Source of the DNA: Glandiceps talaboti | Taxonomy: Eukaryota; Hemichordata; Enteropneusta; Spengelidae | Length of the DNA stretch: 64,000 bases | NCBI RefSeq assembly: GCF_964340395.1 | Contig: NC_135571.1 | Location: forward strand, 14,667,221-14,731,220 | Direction of reading: 5' to 3' | Shown here: positions 1 to 31,063 of the stretch, in pieces | How positions within the stretch are numbered: the first letter of the stretch is position 1 | Layout: each line of letters starts with the position of its first letter | The notes under the pieces: model-generated | What the model saw: only the letters and a program-made list of their open reading frames with translations | Databases searched by the model: none | What the model was told of the DNA's origin: nothing | Position numbers and translations under genes: made by a program

Positions 1-164
1 GGAATATCTAATTCAGTGTAGTGCTGGAGACAAACCACAAATTGTGTTATATCTACTGAAAGAATACAACCTATCACAAGTTCTATGTTTTACTAATTCT
101 ATAGAAGTAACACACAGGTAAACTATCACAAGTTATATCTTTTACTAATTGTTTAGACATTTGG

Positions 165-740
165 GAACCACTCACCAAAAATAACAATAACCACTCACTA
201 CAGTTGGGTGTAGACCACATTTGGGAACCACAGCAATAACCACTCACTACAGTTGGGTTTTTTGCTCTTTGGTCTAACATGGGTACTGTCTTTTGAGAGC
301 TAACGAGTTTAAAATGGGGTCCACATTTCACAATATTATATTTTGTTTGGTCTAAAATGGGGTCCTGGAAGGAGCTACTTAATAAATTCTGGATGAGTTC
401 GGGAATTTTCCCCTGCTAATTCACTAGTTGAAATTGCATGCACACCCCCTGAAATGCTTGGTATTAGATATCGCCCCATAATGCATTGTTACATTAACTG
501 CGCATGCGCAACATTGCATCCATCATTCGACATTGGTCTAAAATGGGGTCTTCTAAAAAGTTGAACGGTCTAAAACGGGGTATAGGTTTTTGGTCAAAAT
601 TGGTCTAAAATGGGGTCTGGGGTTGACAGCATTGGCCACATACTCCTACCAGACCTGCCCCCCCCCCCCCCCAGGCAATAACCCCTCACTACAGTTGGGT
701 GTAGACAACATTTGGGAACCACTCATCAAATATAGCATAA
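165..740 (+). repeat. Dispersed repeat rich in GGTCTAAAATGGGGTC, copy 1
   Basis: The motif GGTCTAAAATGGGGTC or a close variant recurs near 350, 533, 570 and 602. The 540-670 part matches, in inverse orientation, 12040-12240, including the stretch GTTGACAGCATTGGCCACA. It is flanked by two partial copies of CTACAGTTGGGTGTAGAC (about 195 and 690). I see no coding content. It is an interspersed repeat of unknown class. Confidence 0.6.
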
Positions 741-886
741 ATGCAAAGCCAAACATTGTATGTATAGTGAATTGTAATTGTAACTGTATAATAACATTTA
801 GGTAACCAAGCCTTTCATTGGTTATTTATTGGATATTACCAAATAGTTACTTTGGAACACTAACTTGGAAATAAATATGATGTTTT

Positions 887-1045
887 GATCCATCAACTAC
901 AGACATTGATCACACAATGATTTAAGTATTCAACGTAATGATCCATCAACTACAGACATTGATCACACAGTAATTTAAGTATTCAATGTAATGATCCATC
1001 AACTACAGACATTGATCACACAATGATTTAAGTATTCAACGTAAT
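887..1045. repeat. Tandem repeat, 53-bp unit, three copies
   Basis: GATCCATCAACTACAGAC starts at 887, 940 and 993, giving an exact 53-bp period with few substitutions. It lies in the non-coding stretch upstream of the first visible DDX51 exon. Confidence 0.9.
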
Positions 1046-1469
1046 ATTTCTCTTAGTCTTGCTGCTAAACCACTCAGGCCTTTCTGCCCACTGTCAAGCC
1101 GACCGAAGGTCGCTAGTGAGGGTCGACAGCCAGAATGGCCGGCTGGTAATTATGAGTTTGATGGTGTGTAGACGTTGTCATTCACACATTTCGGTTGATC
1201 CATTGGTGGTTATTTTTACAAGCCCCTCCCCTAAGCTGAATATGCATGAAAAAATAAGCCATTGTTCTATATTTGTACCAGTTGTCAGCTGCCTTCTCTA
1301 ATAGGCTGCTATTTATATCATGGAATGTGGAGATTACTTTAGCTAGACCTCGGGCATTCATCCTCGATTGTATGCCACCTTTCAGAAACAGTGTTGAGAA
1401 GAAAACCTGCAGTCTAGTAGCTAGACTATGTTTCTCTTTGAACTGGTGGAATAATATATACATAAATTG
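1046..1469. other. Non-coding stretch, no gene recognised
   Basis: Short open frames exist on both strands but none shows a recognisable domain, splice structure or start context. It adjoins the Penelope-like fragment and may be more of the same element, decayed. Confidence 0.4.
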
Positions 1470-1645
1470 ATGGTAGTTGGTATCCTTGGTCCCTGTTCAT
1501 GATGGGTCTCCTCTGTCTGATGCAGATGGCTTCCTTTACTTTACATTTTAACCTGTCCTGTTCTCTAGCTAGAACCTTGGTGTTATCCCAGGACACATTG
1601 TGGCCAATCTTGTTGCAAGGTTTATTGTAGATGGATGGAAATGTT
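1470..1645 (-). pseudogene. Fragment of a Penelope-like retroelement C-terminus
   Basis: The minus strand reads through a short open stretch with the pattern SWDNTKVLAREQ, then VKEAICIRQRRP, then MNRDQGYQLPSIY. This W-D-x-x-K-V-L, K-E-A-I-x-I-R, x-N-R-D-x-G arrangement is, to my knowledge, usual at the C-terminal end of GIY-YIG-bearing Penelope-like reverse transcriptases. No reverse transcriptase or complete GIY-YIG region is visible beside it, so this is a decayed fragment. The family call rests on motif memory only. Confidence 0.45.
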
Positions 1646-1714
1646 GCATTCATTTCCAATGTACTGTTCCAAAGTAACTATATTGTACTGTGATATCCTA
1701 TTGATTGTTGGAAT

Positions 1715-2779
1715 CATAAACATATATATTCTTCATTGGCAATGACTTGTTTTGTTATATTCTCCATTGGCAATATACTGTAAACCTGCATATTTTCACG
1801 ACTAGAAAATTTTGCGATTTTACAGTCTTCATGTAGTTCACAAAGATTAATTTTCACTAATAACCATACTGGTACATTGCATTATGCAGAAATATATATT
1901 TTCGCTACTACTTATTTTCGCGTTGTTGTTTTGTAGCGAAATTAGCGAAAATAAATCTTACGCGAACATTTCCAGGTTTACAGTATTGTTTTGTTATATT
2001 CTCCATAGGCAATATATTGTTTTGTTATATTCTCCATTGGCAATATATTGTTTTGTTATATTCTCCATTGGCAATATATTGTTTTGTTATATTCTCCATT
2101 GCCAATATATTGTTTTGTTATATTCTCCATTAGCAATACATTGTTTTGTTATATTCTCCATTGGCAATATATTGTTTTGTTATATTCTCCATTAGCAATA
2201 TATTGTTTTGTTATATTCTCCATTGCCAATATATTGTTTTGTTATATTCTCCATTGGCAATATATTGTTTTGTTATATTCTCCATTGGCAATACATTGTT
2301 TTGTTATATTCTCCATTGGCAATATATTGTTTTGTTATATTCTCCATTAGCAATATATTGTTTTGTTATATTCTCCATTGCCAATATATTGTTTTGTTAT
2401 ATTCTCCATTGGCAATATATTGTTTTGTTATATTCTCCATTGGCAATATATTGTTTTGTTATTTTCTCCATTGGCAATATATTGTTTTGTTATATTCTCC
2501 ATAGGTAATATATTGTTTTGTTATATTCTCCATAGGCAATATATTGTTTTGTTATATTCTCCATTGGCAATATATTGTTTTGTTATATTCTCCATAGGCA
2601 ATATATTGTTTTGTTATATTCTCCATAGGCAATATATTGTTTTGTTATATTCTCCATTGGCAATATATTGTTTTGTTATATTCTCCATAGGCAATATATT
2701 GTTTTGTTATATTCTCCATAGGCAATATATTGTTTTGTTATATTCTCCATTGCCAATATATTGTTTTGTTATATTTCAG
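1715..2779. repeat. Minisatellite, 31-bp unit, running into a splice acceptor
   Basis: The unit contains TTGTTTTGTTATATTCTCCA followed by TTGGCAATATA, with about 26 copies that differ by single bases (TTGGC, TAGGC, TTGCC). The first units (near 1724 and 1749) are separated from the main block by a MITE. The last unit changes from ATATTCTCC to ATATTTCAG and becomes the polypyrimidine tract and AG of the DDX51 exon at 2780. The several overlapping frames open through it are repeat artefacts. Confidence 0.92.
1778..1983. mobile_element. 206-bp MITE with TA target duplication, nested in the minisatellite
   Basis: The element starts CTGTAAACCTGCATATTTTC and ends with the imperfect inverted copy ...CCAGGTTTACAG. 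It is flanked by TA on each side (1776-1777 and 1984-1985). Removing it with one TA restores the intact minisatellite sequence GGCAATATATTGTTTTG, so the insertion point is proven by the host repeat. Its interior is rich in TTTTCGC/GCGAAAA. It has no coding capacity. The TA duplication fits a Tc1/mariner-type or other TA-targeting transposase acting in trans. Confidence 0.85.
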
Positions 2780-2896
2780 ACTCTACTTGTTATTAAAGCT
2801 ATATGGCGGTATTACTGTGGCTGAGTTTTCTTCCAGTCTATCAATACAACAAAGAAAAAGACTTGTAAACCAATTCAAGAATGGTGATATACAAAT
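2780..2896 (+). CDS. DDX51: DDX51 exon: start of helicase C-terminal lobe
   Basis: The acceptor TATATTTCAG precedes it and the donor GTAAGG follows. It enters in phase 2 and ends two bases into a codon. It encodes LYLLLKLYGGITVAEF and then a stretch ending KNGDIQ. The acceptor tract is made from the last unit of the 31-bp minisatellite. Confidence 0.9.
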
Positions 2897-2938
2897 GTAA
2901 GGCTCTACAAACTTACTATTGGTAGTGTTACAGGTATG

Positions 2939-3002
<64 letters not shown>

Positions 3003-5735
3003 TTTGTGTGTGTGTGTCTTTGTGTGTGTCTGTGTCTGAGTCTGTGTGTGAACAACTTAAAATGAGAAACCATCTGACTGATTGTCTTGATATGTTGTTG
3101 GAATGTTACTTAGTCTTTAAAGCATATAAATGAAGATTTTCAAATATGACGACAACAGATATTTGTGTTTTTGGCCAAAAAATTTGACTTCTGGTAAAAA
3201 AAATTTCAACTCCAAAAGTGCTTGGCAGGTTGATGGGGGATGTACAGACATGTAGATAAACATTTGGGGGAAAATGATGACACAAATTTGACACTTGTAT
3301 TACAATGCCATTGTTTGTAGTATGATATGTTCTGATGCTATGGCTAGAGGTATGGACATTATTGAGTCTAGTGCTGTTATCTGTTACGATGTTCCACCCT
3401 TTATCAAGACATACATACACCGTGTTGGTAGAACTGCCAGAGCCGGAAGACAAGGTACTGCCTACACATTGGTCTTAGACAAAGAGGTAAGGGCTGAAAT
3501 TTAATTGGGGATGTATCTAGGGATATATAGTTGAAGGTGTATTCATAACATGATGAGCCATCCACTGATATGCAAATTAGGTTTAAATATCTCAATTGAA
3601 AAACTTCGTTCACTCTCGTATCTCTGGCATGCATCAACTGATTTCAACCAAACCTGGCATAAATGTAATATACTATGTGATACATATACACGTCACTTTG
3701 CTTTTTTGTCAAGGTCAAATATGGCTGAATGGTGGCCATATTTGGTGCTAAATTTCACAATGTGTACCATAGCTTTGTAGGTGAAATGTGTAGTGACTCC
3801 ATTCAAGTGTCTACACCCATATTACCAAATATCGTCTTTCTTTTAAGACCCTGACTTTTGACCTTGAAAGTCTTTTTCAAGGTCAAATAGCCAAATTTGG
3901 CTTATCACCATAGCTTTTTGAATCAAACATTTCAAGTAATGATATTTTAATCATGTCTTGGTTTTTACTATGTGAGACATATGTATGACCTTGACCTGAA
4001 TAATAATTAATAATAATAATAATAATTTAATTTCTTAAAAAGCGCACTACACTGCGTCTCAGTGCTCTTTACAAAACTCAAAACGTAGATCGAGGAATCG
4101 TCCGCGTATAGCATATTGTCCAAGCCATGAGAACAGATTATGTCATCAAGAGGCGTGTTATATATTAAGTAAAAAGTATAGGCCCCAGTACTGAACCTTG
4201 TGGCACACCAAATTGTAGAATAACATTCTGTGATGTAGTGGAATCAATAACAACACGTAGAGTTTGGCAGACAGGAAACATTTGCATTTACCTGAATAGT
4301 AAAACGGCGGCATCTATGTTTATGATACACAAGGGGACTATGTGTTAGATGGAAGACGTGTATGCTATTGCATCAGCTAAAATAGTTTTTAAAGTCAAAG
4401 TTATATCTAGATAAAAGGCAGGACGACTGTCAATAGTCTATATTTTGGCATTTCAGAGACAGGCATTTGTATCATCACTCAAGAACTGTGGTAAGCTTAA
4501 TATCCAGTGGATGACAGTGAAAATGGAAAGTCTACAAGCTTTTACTGACTCCTATGAAGTGGCTCTGAAATCATTACAAGATACACTAGAGGTAAGTTAC
4601 CAAGAAACTCTGATATCATTACAAGATACACTAGAGGTAAGTTACCAGGAGACTCTGAAATCATTACAAGACACACTAGAGGTAAGTTACCAGGAGACTC
4701 TGAAATCATTACAAGATACACTAGAGGTAAGTTACCAGGAGACTCTGAAATCATTACAAGACACACTAGAGGTAAGTTACCAGGAGACTCTAATATCATT
4801 ACAAGATACACTAGAGGTAAGTTACCAGGAGACCCTTATGTACATCTTAGCTACATTGGAACGCGTTTCCCCGGTAGTGTTCATGTTTATCTCAGCGAAT
4901 GCCTACACGTTCTCTGTAGTAGGCTTAAAGTATTGTACGATTCATAGAAATATTTGCCCCATTGTGTTATATGAATTCAGAAAAGAGGAAATTTAAGATA
5001 TAATTTCTAAAAAAAGTCCTTATCGTGAAAATTTTGGTCGCTTTGCATTGCATTACATTGCATTGTGTACACTACAAACTGTCTTCAGTAAGACGCAACC
5101 TGATTACATTCGATGGGAAACCTACTACAGAGAACGAAATGCATAGAGGTACTTCTAAACAAGAATTCTTTAATTACCGTAAATATATAGCAATACAATC
5201 ACTGAATGTTTTTACAGTTGAAATACTTTGTACGTTGTCGGTTGCGTGTGTGCACAAGTAATGCCATGTTGTTTGTGATATTCAATGCGTACATGTATGC
5301 CTATGACAAGTAAGACGCAACCTGATTGGATGTGTGTCTCACTTAGCAGAAATTCGTTTGCATGGGTGCCACTTCAGATGTAGAGGAGGCGATCAGGCTA
5401 AAAAATGTAAACATGTACCAAGAAGGTCAATTCAGGAAAATAACAAAGGTAAAATAGCAATGAACGATTAGCCGACATCTACATCGGATTTTAATCAGAT
5501 TGTGTCTTGCATACACTTCATCATATATATGTATGCCGAGTCTAGGTTTCACCTACAAACAAGATTTTCTTGCATTTTAAAAAATAATATGTTGTCATGA
5601 CAACTAACATGTCGTTAATATATTACTTGCAGCAAGAAGAAAAGAAAAAGAAGCCAAAGAAGAAATGAAAGAAGGAGATAAGACATAACAAGATAATGAA
5701 GATCTGACATAATAAATATGATGTTAAAAAAACCA
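2780..5735 (+). CDS. DDX51: DDX51-like DEAD-box RNA helicase, 3' end of gene (gene-level entry)
   Basis: Exons 2780-2896, 3321-3486, 4457-4591 and 5633-5668 join in phase to give the C-terminal helicase domain and tail. Visible family motifs are GGITVAEFSSSLS, SDAMARGMDI (motif V), the Y-D-V-P sequence that follows, and HRVGRTARAG (motif VI with its arginine fingers). The tail is rich in lysine (QEEKKKKPKKK). DDX51/Dbp6 proteins are nucleolar ATP-dependent helicases needed for large-subunit rRNA maturation. That role is family knowledge. The helicase N-lobe (Q motif, Walker A, DEAD box) is upstream of the window or in an intron of at least 2.8 kb. The third exon ends in a tandem array of its own donor site. 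An AATAAA signal follows the stop. The orthology call rests on the whole motif-VI-to-C-terminus match, not one motif. Confidence 0.88.
2936..3270 (+). repeat. (TG)n microsatellite heading a dispersed repeat, copy 1
   Basis: About 56 bases of TG are followed by AACAACTTAAA and an AT-rich body. The same order (TG run, AACAACTTAAA, then 'TCAACTCCAAAA' or similar) occurs at 22940-23220 and, inverted, at 48300-48500. It sits in the DDX51 intron 2897-3320. Confidence 0.7.
3321..3486 (+). CDS. DDX51: DDX51 exon: helicase motifs V and VI
   Basis: The acceptor is TTGTTTGTAG and the donor is GTAAGG. The first base completes an Ile codon, then 55 full codons end at GAG (phase 0). It carries MARGMD and HRVGRTARAG, the RNA- and ATP-contacting residues of the second RecA-like lobe. 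It is the most conserved coding stretch in the window. Confidence 0.95.
3487..3780 (+). repeat. Same dispersed family, internal part, copy 2
   Basis: CATAACATGATGAGCCATCC and GATATGCAAATTAGG match 23230-23280. This part of the family lies after the exon while its 5' part lies before it, so two truncated copies bracket exon 3321-3486. Confidence 0.6.
4080..4270 (-). pseudogene. Decayed LINE reverse transcriptase fragment
   Basis: Read on the minus strand, about 4216 down to 4087 contains FGVPQGSVLGPILFT (RT motif B) and then, with frame disturbance, LYADDSS (motif C). These are diagnostic for non-LTR retrotransposon reverse transcriptases. It is only about 130 bases long and lies in the DDX51 intron 3487-4456. 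It is preceded by a (TAA)n run near 4010. Confidence 0.75.
4457..4591 (+). CDS. DDX51: DDX51 exon: C-terminal extension, with reiterated donor
   Basis: The acceptor is GGCATTTCAG and the first donor is GTAAGT at 4592. It has 45 codons, phase 0 at both ends. It encodes RQAFVSSLKNCGK and then SYEVALKSLQDTLE, matching the helical tail after the helicase core in DDX51. The last 30 bases and the first 15 intron bases are repeated in tandem downstream, so alternative donors at 4637, 4682, 4727, 4772 and 4817 are equally good and all stay in frame. Confidence 0.85.
4560..4852 (+). repeat. 45-bp minisatellite containing a 5' splice site, six donors
   Basis: CTAGAGGTAAGTTACC recurs every 45 bp (donor GT at 4592, 4637, 4682, 4727, 4772, 4817). 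The unit equals the exon end plus donor plus 15 intron bases. Because 45 is a multiple of three and the unit has no stop, the DDX51 frame continues as a 15-residue repeat (VSYQETLKSLQDTLE). Confidence 0.93.
4853..5346. other. DDX51 intron remainder
   Basis: TAAGACGCAACCTGATT occurs at about 5092 and again at about 5309, a partial direct repeat. The open frame from the 45-bp array runs on to 4996 without recognisable content and is not considered coding. Confidence 0.4.
5347..5448 (+). CDS. Possible cassette exon or small separate exon
   Basis: Between AG (5345-5346) and a GTAAAA donor lies a 34-codon open stretch, phase 0 at both ends. It contains GATSDVEEAIRLKNVNM and then YQEGQFRKITK. It could be an in-frame cassette between the DDX51 exons at 4457 and 5633, or the first coding exon (ATG at 5361) of a small unrelated gene spliced to 5633. 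I do not recognise the peptide. The acceptor has a poor pyrimidine tract. Confidence 0.3.
5633..5668 (+). CDS. DDX51: DDX51 terminal coding exon, lysine-rich tail
   Basis: The acceptor TTACTTGCAG is followed by CAAGAAGAAAAG and the stop TGA (5666-5668). Phase 0 joins directly to the 4591 donor. It encodes QEEKKKKPKKK, a basic tail plausible for a nucleolar helicase. Confidence 0.7.
   Translation, partial: QEEKKKKPKKK
5711..5716 (+). terminator. Polyadenylation signal AATAAA for DDX51
   Basis: AATAAA lies 43 bases after the DDX51 stop codon, the first such hexamer downstream. Confidence 0.6.
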
Positions 5736-5736
5736 T

Positions 5737-7095
5737 TAATGTGTTATTACTAATTCAGATTTACATTGAATGCCTTGTGTATGGGCGAAGTCATTAGATT
5801 TTAATTCTGTTTATACATCCCTGTTACAATCCTAATTTACATAACCATTCCTAGCATGCGCGATTTGCATATGTGGTTCAGTAAAGACAAAAGTGACTTT
5901 ACACTGACTCCTCTCTAATATGTATTATCTTATATCTCTATTGTACGCTGACTTAACTTTGAATAAAAATGTTTAATTTGGTTCCAAAAAATCACGAATA
6001 AAGAGCAAAACATTTCAAAATGTCTTTCAGCTTTGCCACAACAAAATACACTTCCAGATAATATGTACTGCGTAGCATAATTCTGGTATTTTAACACCAT
6101 ATTCAAGAATTGTAAGACAGTCACTTTAAATTATGTCTATGGTTTGATATTTTATGCCTCTAAATGGCCTCCTACACTGTCCAATTTTGAATTTTTTTCA
6201 CCTTTGGAGTTGTCACCTTCCAATCAGTAGCATTCAAGGTGATAATTGTCTTTCTCCCAAAACAAGATGGAAAGCGGTATGCCAGGTACCTCTGTGTATA
6301 GGTTAGAGCTCATTATGAAACATCTCCCTATGCATGTGAAATCCACATCATTTGTAAATTTAAATAATCTCAGTCGGAGTACTATTGTAGTTGGTTATCA
6401 CTGTTATTTTTTATACATCACTGTATCATATGATTTTATATCTCCACTGTAGTGTAGGTGACAGAAGGGGTGGCTAAAATAATGCTTGAGTTTCATTTGG
6501 CGGGTCATAACATTTTTTGAGAAGAGAGGGTGAGGGAAGCTACAACATTAGTTTAACCATAAATTTTGCACATTTCCTAACTGTACCTATGCAGACAAAT
6601 CACAAGAGATGAAATCAAAATGACTGAATAAATTCTATATAAACTAAACGTAAAATGTTTTGCTATCATTATGTATGGTTTGTTTTTACATAGTGTCAAG
6701 CATTATAAAAAAGAAAATCGACCTACCTAAGCCTTACCCAATGTGATGGGGTAGGTTTCCCGTTGAACAGCTTTGTAAATTTTACTGACCTTACATATTA
6801 ATTCTGTATGCTAAAACGGATATTATGTAAATTGCATGCAAATTTATATAAATTAGCCACCTTTCTAAATATTAAATGCATGATTGCACCAAGACAAAGT
6901 CCCCACCCCCCTCCTCCCCTCGGCAATTTGTCCAGGCTACCGCCCTGAGAACACACTGGCAGACTCTTTATCTAGAATTATATAGTAAGTGCAAATCTAC
7001 CGCCGTCACCCTGCAACAAAGAAATGCTATGAAACAGCAGAATATTGCGAGATATAACATCACACACACACACACACTGAAGTCATTTATATGGT
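5737..7095. other. Intergenic gap between DDX51 and the convergent sulfatase gene
   Basis: No gene is recognised. The 5890-6190 part is a dispersed repeat sharing TTTTATGCC(A/T)CTAAATGG-type sequence with 20640-20680 and 44760-44790. A poly-C/T-rich stretch is near 6900 and a (CA)n near 7062. Confidence 0.5.
5890..6190. repeat. Dispersed repeat with TATGGTTTGATATTTTATGCC, copy 1
   Basis: It shares ACACTGACTCCTCTCT and the later GGTTTGAxATTTTATGCC with 20535-20700, and a shorter match with 44740-44800. The class is unknown and it has no coding content. Confidence 0.5.
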
Positions 7096-7101
7096 TTTAT
7101 T
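7096..7101 (-). terminator. Polyadenylation signal for the sulfatase gene
   Basis: AATAAA on the minus strand, about 207 bases beyond the sulfatase stop codon. It is a plausible 3' end, since DDX51 ends convergently at about 5735. Confidence 0.45.
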
Positions 7102-7307
7102 CATTTACAATCATGATATTATAAATCAATTTAATCTCCTCAGTGAGGAGAGTGCGTTCACACACTCAAAACTATATAACACAAATTGCTGTTCGATTCT
7201 GGATTCCGGGGTTTCCACACTACACTACCGGCCTGTCCAGATGACATTGGACACTACCATATGGTATGCCGATTGTATATGACAGTACTACTGGGGGTTT
7301 GTTCTGT

Positions 7308-27950
<20,643 letters not shown>

Positions 27951-27999
27951 TATGGTTGGTGACGGTTTGCTATCTAAAATATGGCAACACAATGATTGA

Positions 28000-30900
28000 A
28001 CGAGTCAGTTATTGACATACAATGGATAAGTGCCATATGTTTCATCTCTGAAAGCGGATTAATAGTAGCAACAATAATCACGTGTATGAGTTTAGACATA
28101 CCATATAACTGGTTTGGAAAGGATACTATCTGAACATATATATCACATACATATCTCTACATTAAAGAACGAATGCCTACAAAATAGGTGTGTATATATT
28201 GAATAGATATATCGACGAGATTTACTTGGTTTCATGGTTGTACCAGATTTAACATGGTCCATGATATATCTCATAGTAGATATGATATTCACGAGATTCG
28301 TCATTGAGGCAGTTCATTAGCTCATGTAAATTTTTGCTGCATATTCAAAATGTACTCACAATATTCTACTTACTGATGTCTATCTAACCATCACTTGTAA
28401 TTAAACTGTACACACAATATTCTACTTACTGATGTCTATCTAACAATCACTTGTAATTAAAATGTACACACAATATTCTACTTACTGATGTCTATTTAAC
28501 AATCACTTGTAATTAAAATGTACTCACAATATTCTACTTACTGATGTCTATCTAACCATCACTTGTAATTAAACTGTACACACAATATTCTACTTACTGA
28601 TGTCTATCTAACCATCACTTGTAATTAAACTGTACACACAATATTCTACTTACTGATGTCTATCTAACCATCACTTGTAATTAAACTGTACACACAATAT
28701 TCTACTTACTGATGTCTATCTAACCATCACTTGTAATTAACTGAACTTAAACCTGATGTTTAAGCCTTAAACATTTTTAACATCTAAAACAAGAAGATAA
28801 GAAATTCTGTCTCCTTGACCATCATACACATCCCTTTTCTTTACTCAGTGATGCCTGTACAAATGTCATTAAACTATCACTAAGAGACATTCTGACTGAC
28901 ATTTCGTTTGGTTTTAGGTCGACGCAAAAATAAAAACAATTACGATAAAATAAAATAAGACCCCGACCTACCTACCTACCCTATTCTCTGACCCATGTTA
29001 TTTTTTCCGCCTCAGTGTCAAATATGTCATGCTTCGAAATAGCATTATACTAGAATAGGTTAATGAATTTGATGGCAGGTACCTGCGTAATATGATTTTA
29101 TTTTATTTGATTCGATTTGATTTTACATTAGTTTTAGAAATAGTAATTAAATGTGTAAACAGATAAAGAACTGACGCGCGACTTGAATTGATGAGGTATC
29201 ATTTTTGTGCAAGGTTTAGTTGTACAATATTCCATACTGTAAAATTGTAATGAAAGGCTTTGTGCTTATATGCTAATTATATGCTAATGCTATATGTTAA
29301 TTTTGTGACGATACAATTACTGTACATATTGAAATGTTGTTGACCGGCTTACTGTGCAGTTTATCGATATTTAATGTTCAAACGGGGAAGTACTCACTCG
29401 CACTGCTGTTTAAATTGTCAGTCTGTTCCATTTAAGACTATAACGTTGAATTAGCCGACCAACTAGTTTCTTCTCAAACCATCTTTTCTACGAGGTACCG
29501 TACCGACTTGGATTATGTTGAGTAGAACTCACAACGAAACATACGTATCAAGCTAACCACTTGGTTGATTTTATTACATGACCAATCTCCGTCTTGGTTC
29601 CTCCTCCGATGGGCTAAAAACTCATCTTAAATACATTTCAAAGTTTACACAAATCTCTATTCTTAGAGTATGGCGTATTCTTAAGTCTTATGAAAGACAT
29701 CATCTGAGATTCAATATCCAATCACCTTGTCTTGATTAGTAATAAAAGTTCATATCTCAAAGACCATAACATAGTTGTGTAATATTATAACTATACTTCT
29801 ACAAAACAATGAAGTCATATAATGAAGTTCTGAAATTAACACATCATGTCATATTAAAACTTGTTGACAGTTCAATCGTACCTGATACAAACTATTCCGA
29901 ACTACCAAATGTTGAGATGTCAAAGACCTATGTTGTTACGTAATGTAATGTCTCTGTATGTACAAAGTTTAAATGCTTTTTGACTTCAATTTAGAGTTCA
30001 TAATAAAAAATTACCAAAATATCCTGAATGGATATAATTTAGATCTGTGACTCGTAACACATATATTGTTAATGTAAATGACAGGTATTATGAGTTCATG
30101 TATAGATATGGATTAAAAATGGTGCAGTTTACTGGAAATGGTTTCTAAGCAAACTTGGGTTTCCATGTAATCACAAGTAAACCAACTATTTTATTTTGAA
30201 ACTAAACTATTTATGCACGGTAATGTTTTAATGTAAGGAATCGACTTATCCAACGCAGACGGTATATGATGTAGTTATTAATTATATTTACTCACTTCCT
30301 ACAGTTGACACATTTCTTAGATTTGAATTGGACTCAGTCTTTATTTCTTTGTTGTTCATGTAGTAAAAACGTAAACAATAATGCTTTTTCGGTTATGAAA
30401 AATAAAAACTAAATAAGTTCCAGCTATTTTTAAGTCCATGTGACCACTTTAATAGACCTGAAAGATCGACTGAAAGCAAGCTTTGTACATGATGCGGAGT
30501 ACTAGACAGGAATTGCTAACATTTTATGGGGATTTTTTTCTAAATAGCAGTTTAAACACTTCACTGAAACATAAAGTACCTACTTGATACACCACATTGC
30601 AATGTGCATGACATAATGAAGTAACAAGTGACTTAAATCCTTTTTTGAAAGTGTACTCGTAGGATTTATTCCCCAATTGAAAGGTTGATTGATTGATTGA
30701 TCAATTTGATAAGGGTCTTGTGTCATTCCTCCTTCACTGTGTTTAAACAACTACATATCATTATATACTTCCATATTATTAGTTTGCTCCATGTACATGA
30801 TGTATGCAGTTGCTATCAAACACGGTAACTTTTAAGTACAAGTACTTCAGATAGGAACATCCTCGGATCGGGTTAAATATCCTTTGAATTCTCTGACGCA

Positions 30901-31043
30901 CGTAAATTGGCAAATGAGGAAACAGATGTGTATGTAAATATGACATGGCGCACGTGGAAACAGATGTGTGTGCAAAGATAATGACCTCAAAGACCTACGG
31001 AAAAGACAGTAGTTCGAATACGACGCGTACGTCGAAGGCAATT
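28000..31043. other. Intergenic, upstream of the sulfatase gene
   Basis: The region contains the 28344-28740 array and otherwise AT-rich sequence with no domain-bearing frame on either strand. The sulfatase promoter should lie near 27960-28300 but no clear TATA or initiator can be fixed. An ATTGATTGATTG run is near 30688. Confidence 0.5.
28344..28740. repeat. Tandem repeat, 56-bp unit, about seven copies
   Basis: TTCTACTTACTGATGTCTAT recurs every 56 bp, 0.4-0.8 kb upstream of the sulfatase start codon. Confidence 0.92.
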
Positions 31044-31063
31044 TTAGAGTAAATGTATTTGAA

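Noticed and set aside
27951-27992. Longer N-terminus for the sulfatase (14 extra residues)
   Set aside because: The extension starts with TTG, not ATG, and would bury the signal peptide. The ATG at 27950 is used.
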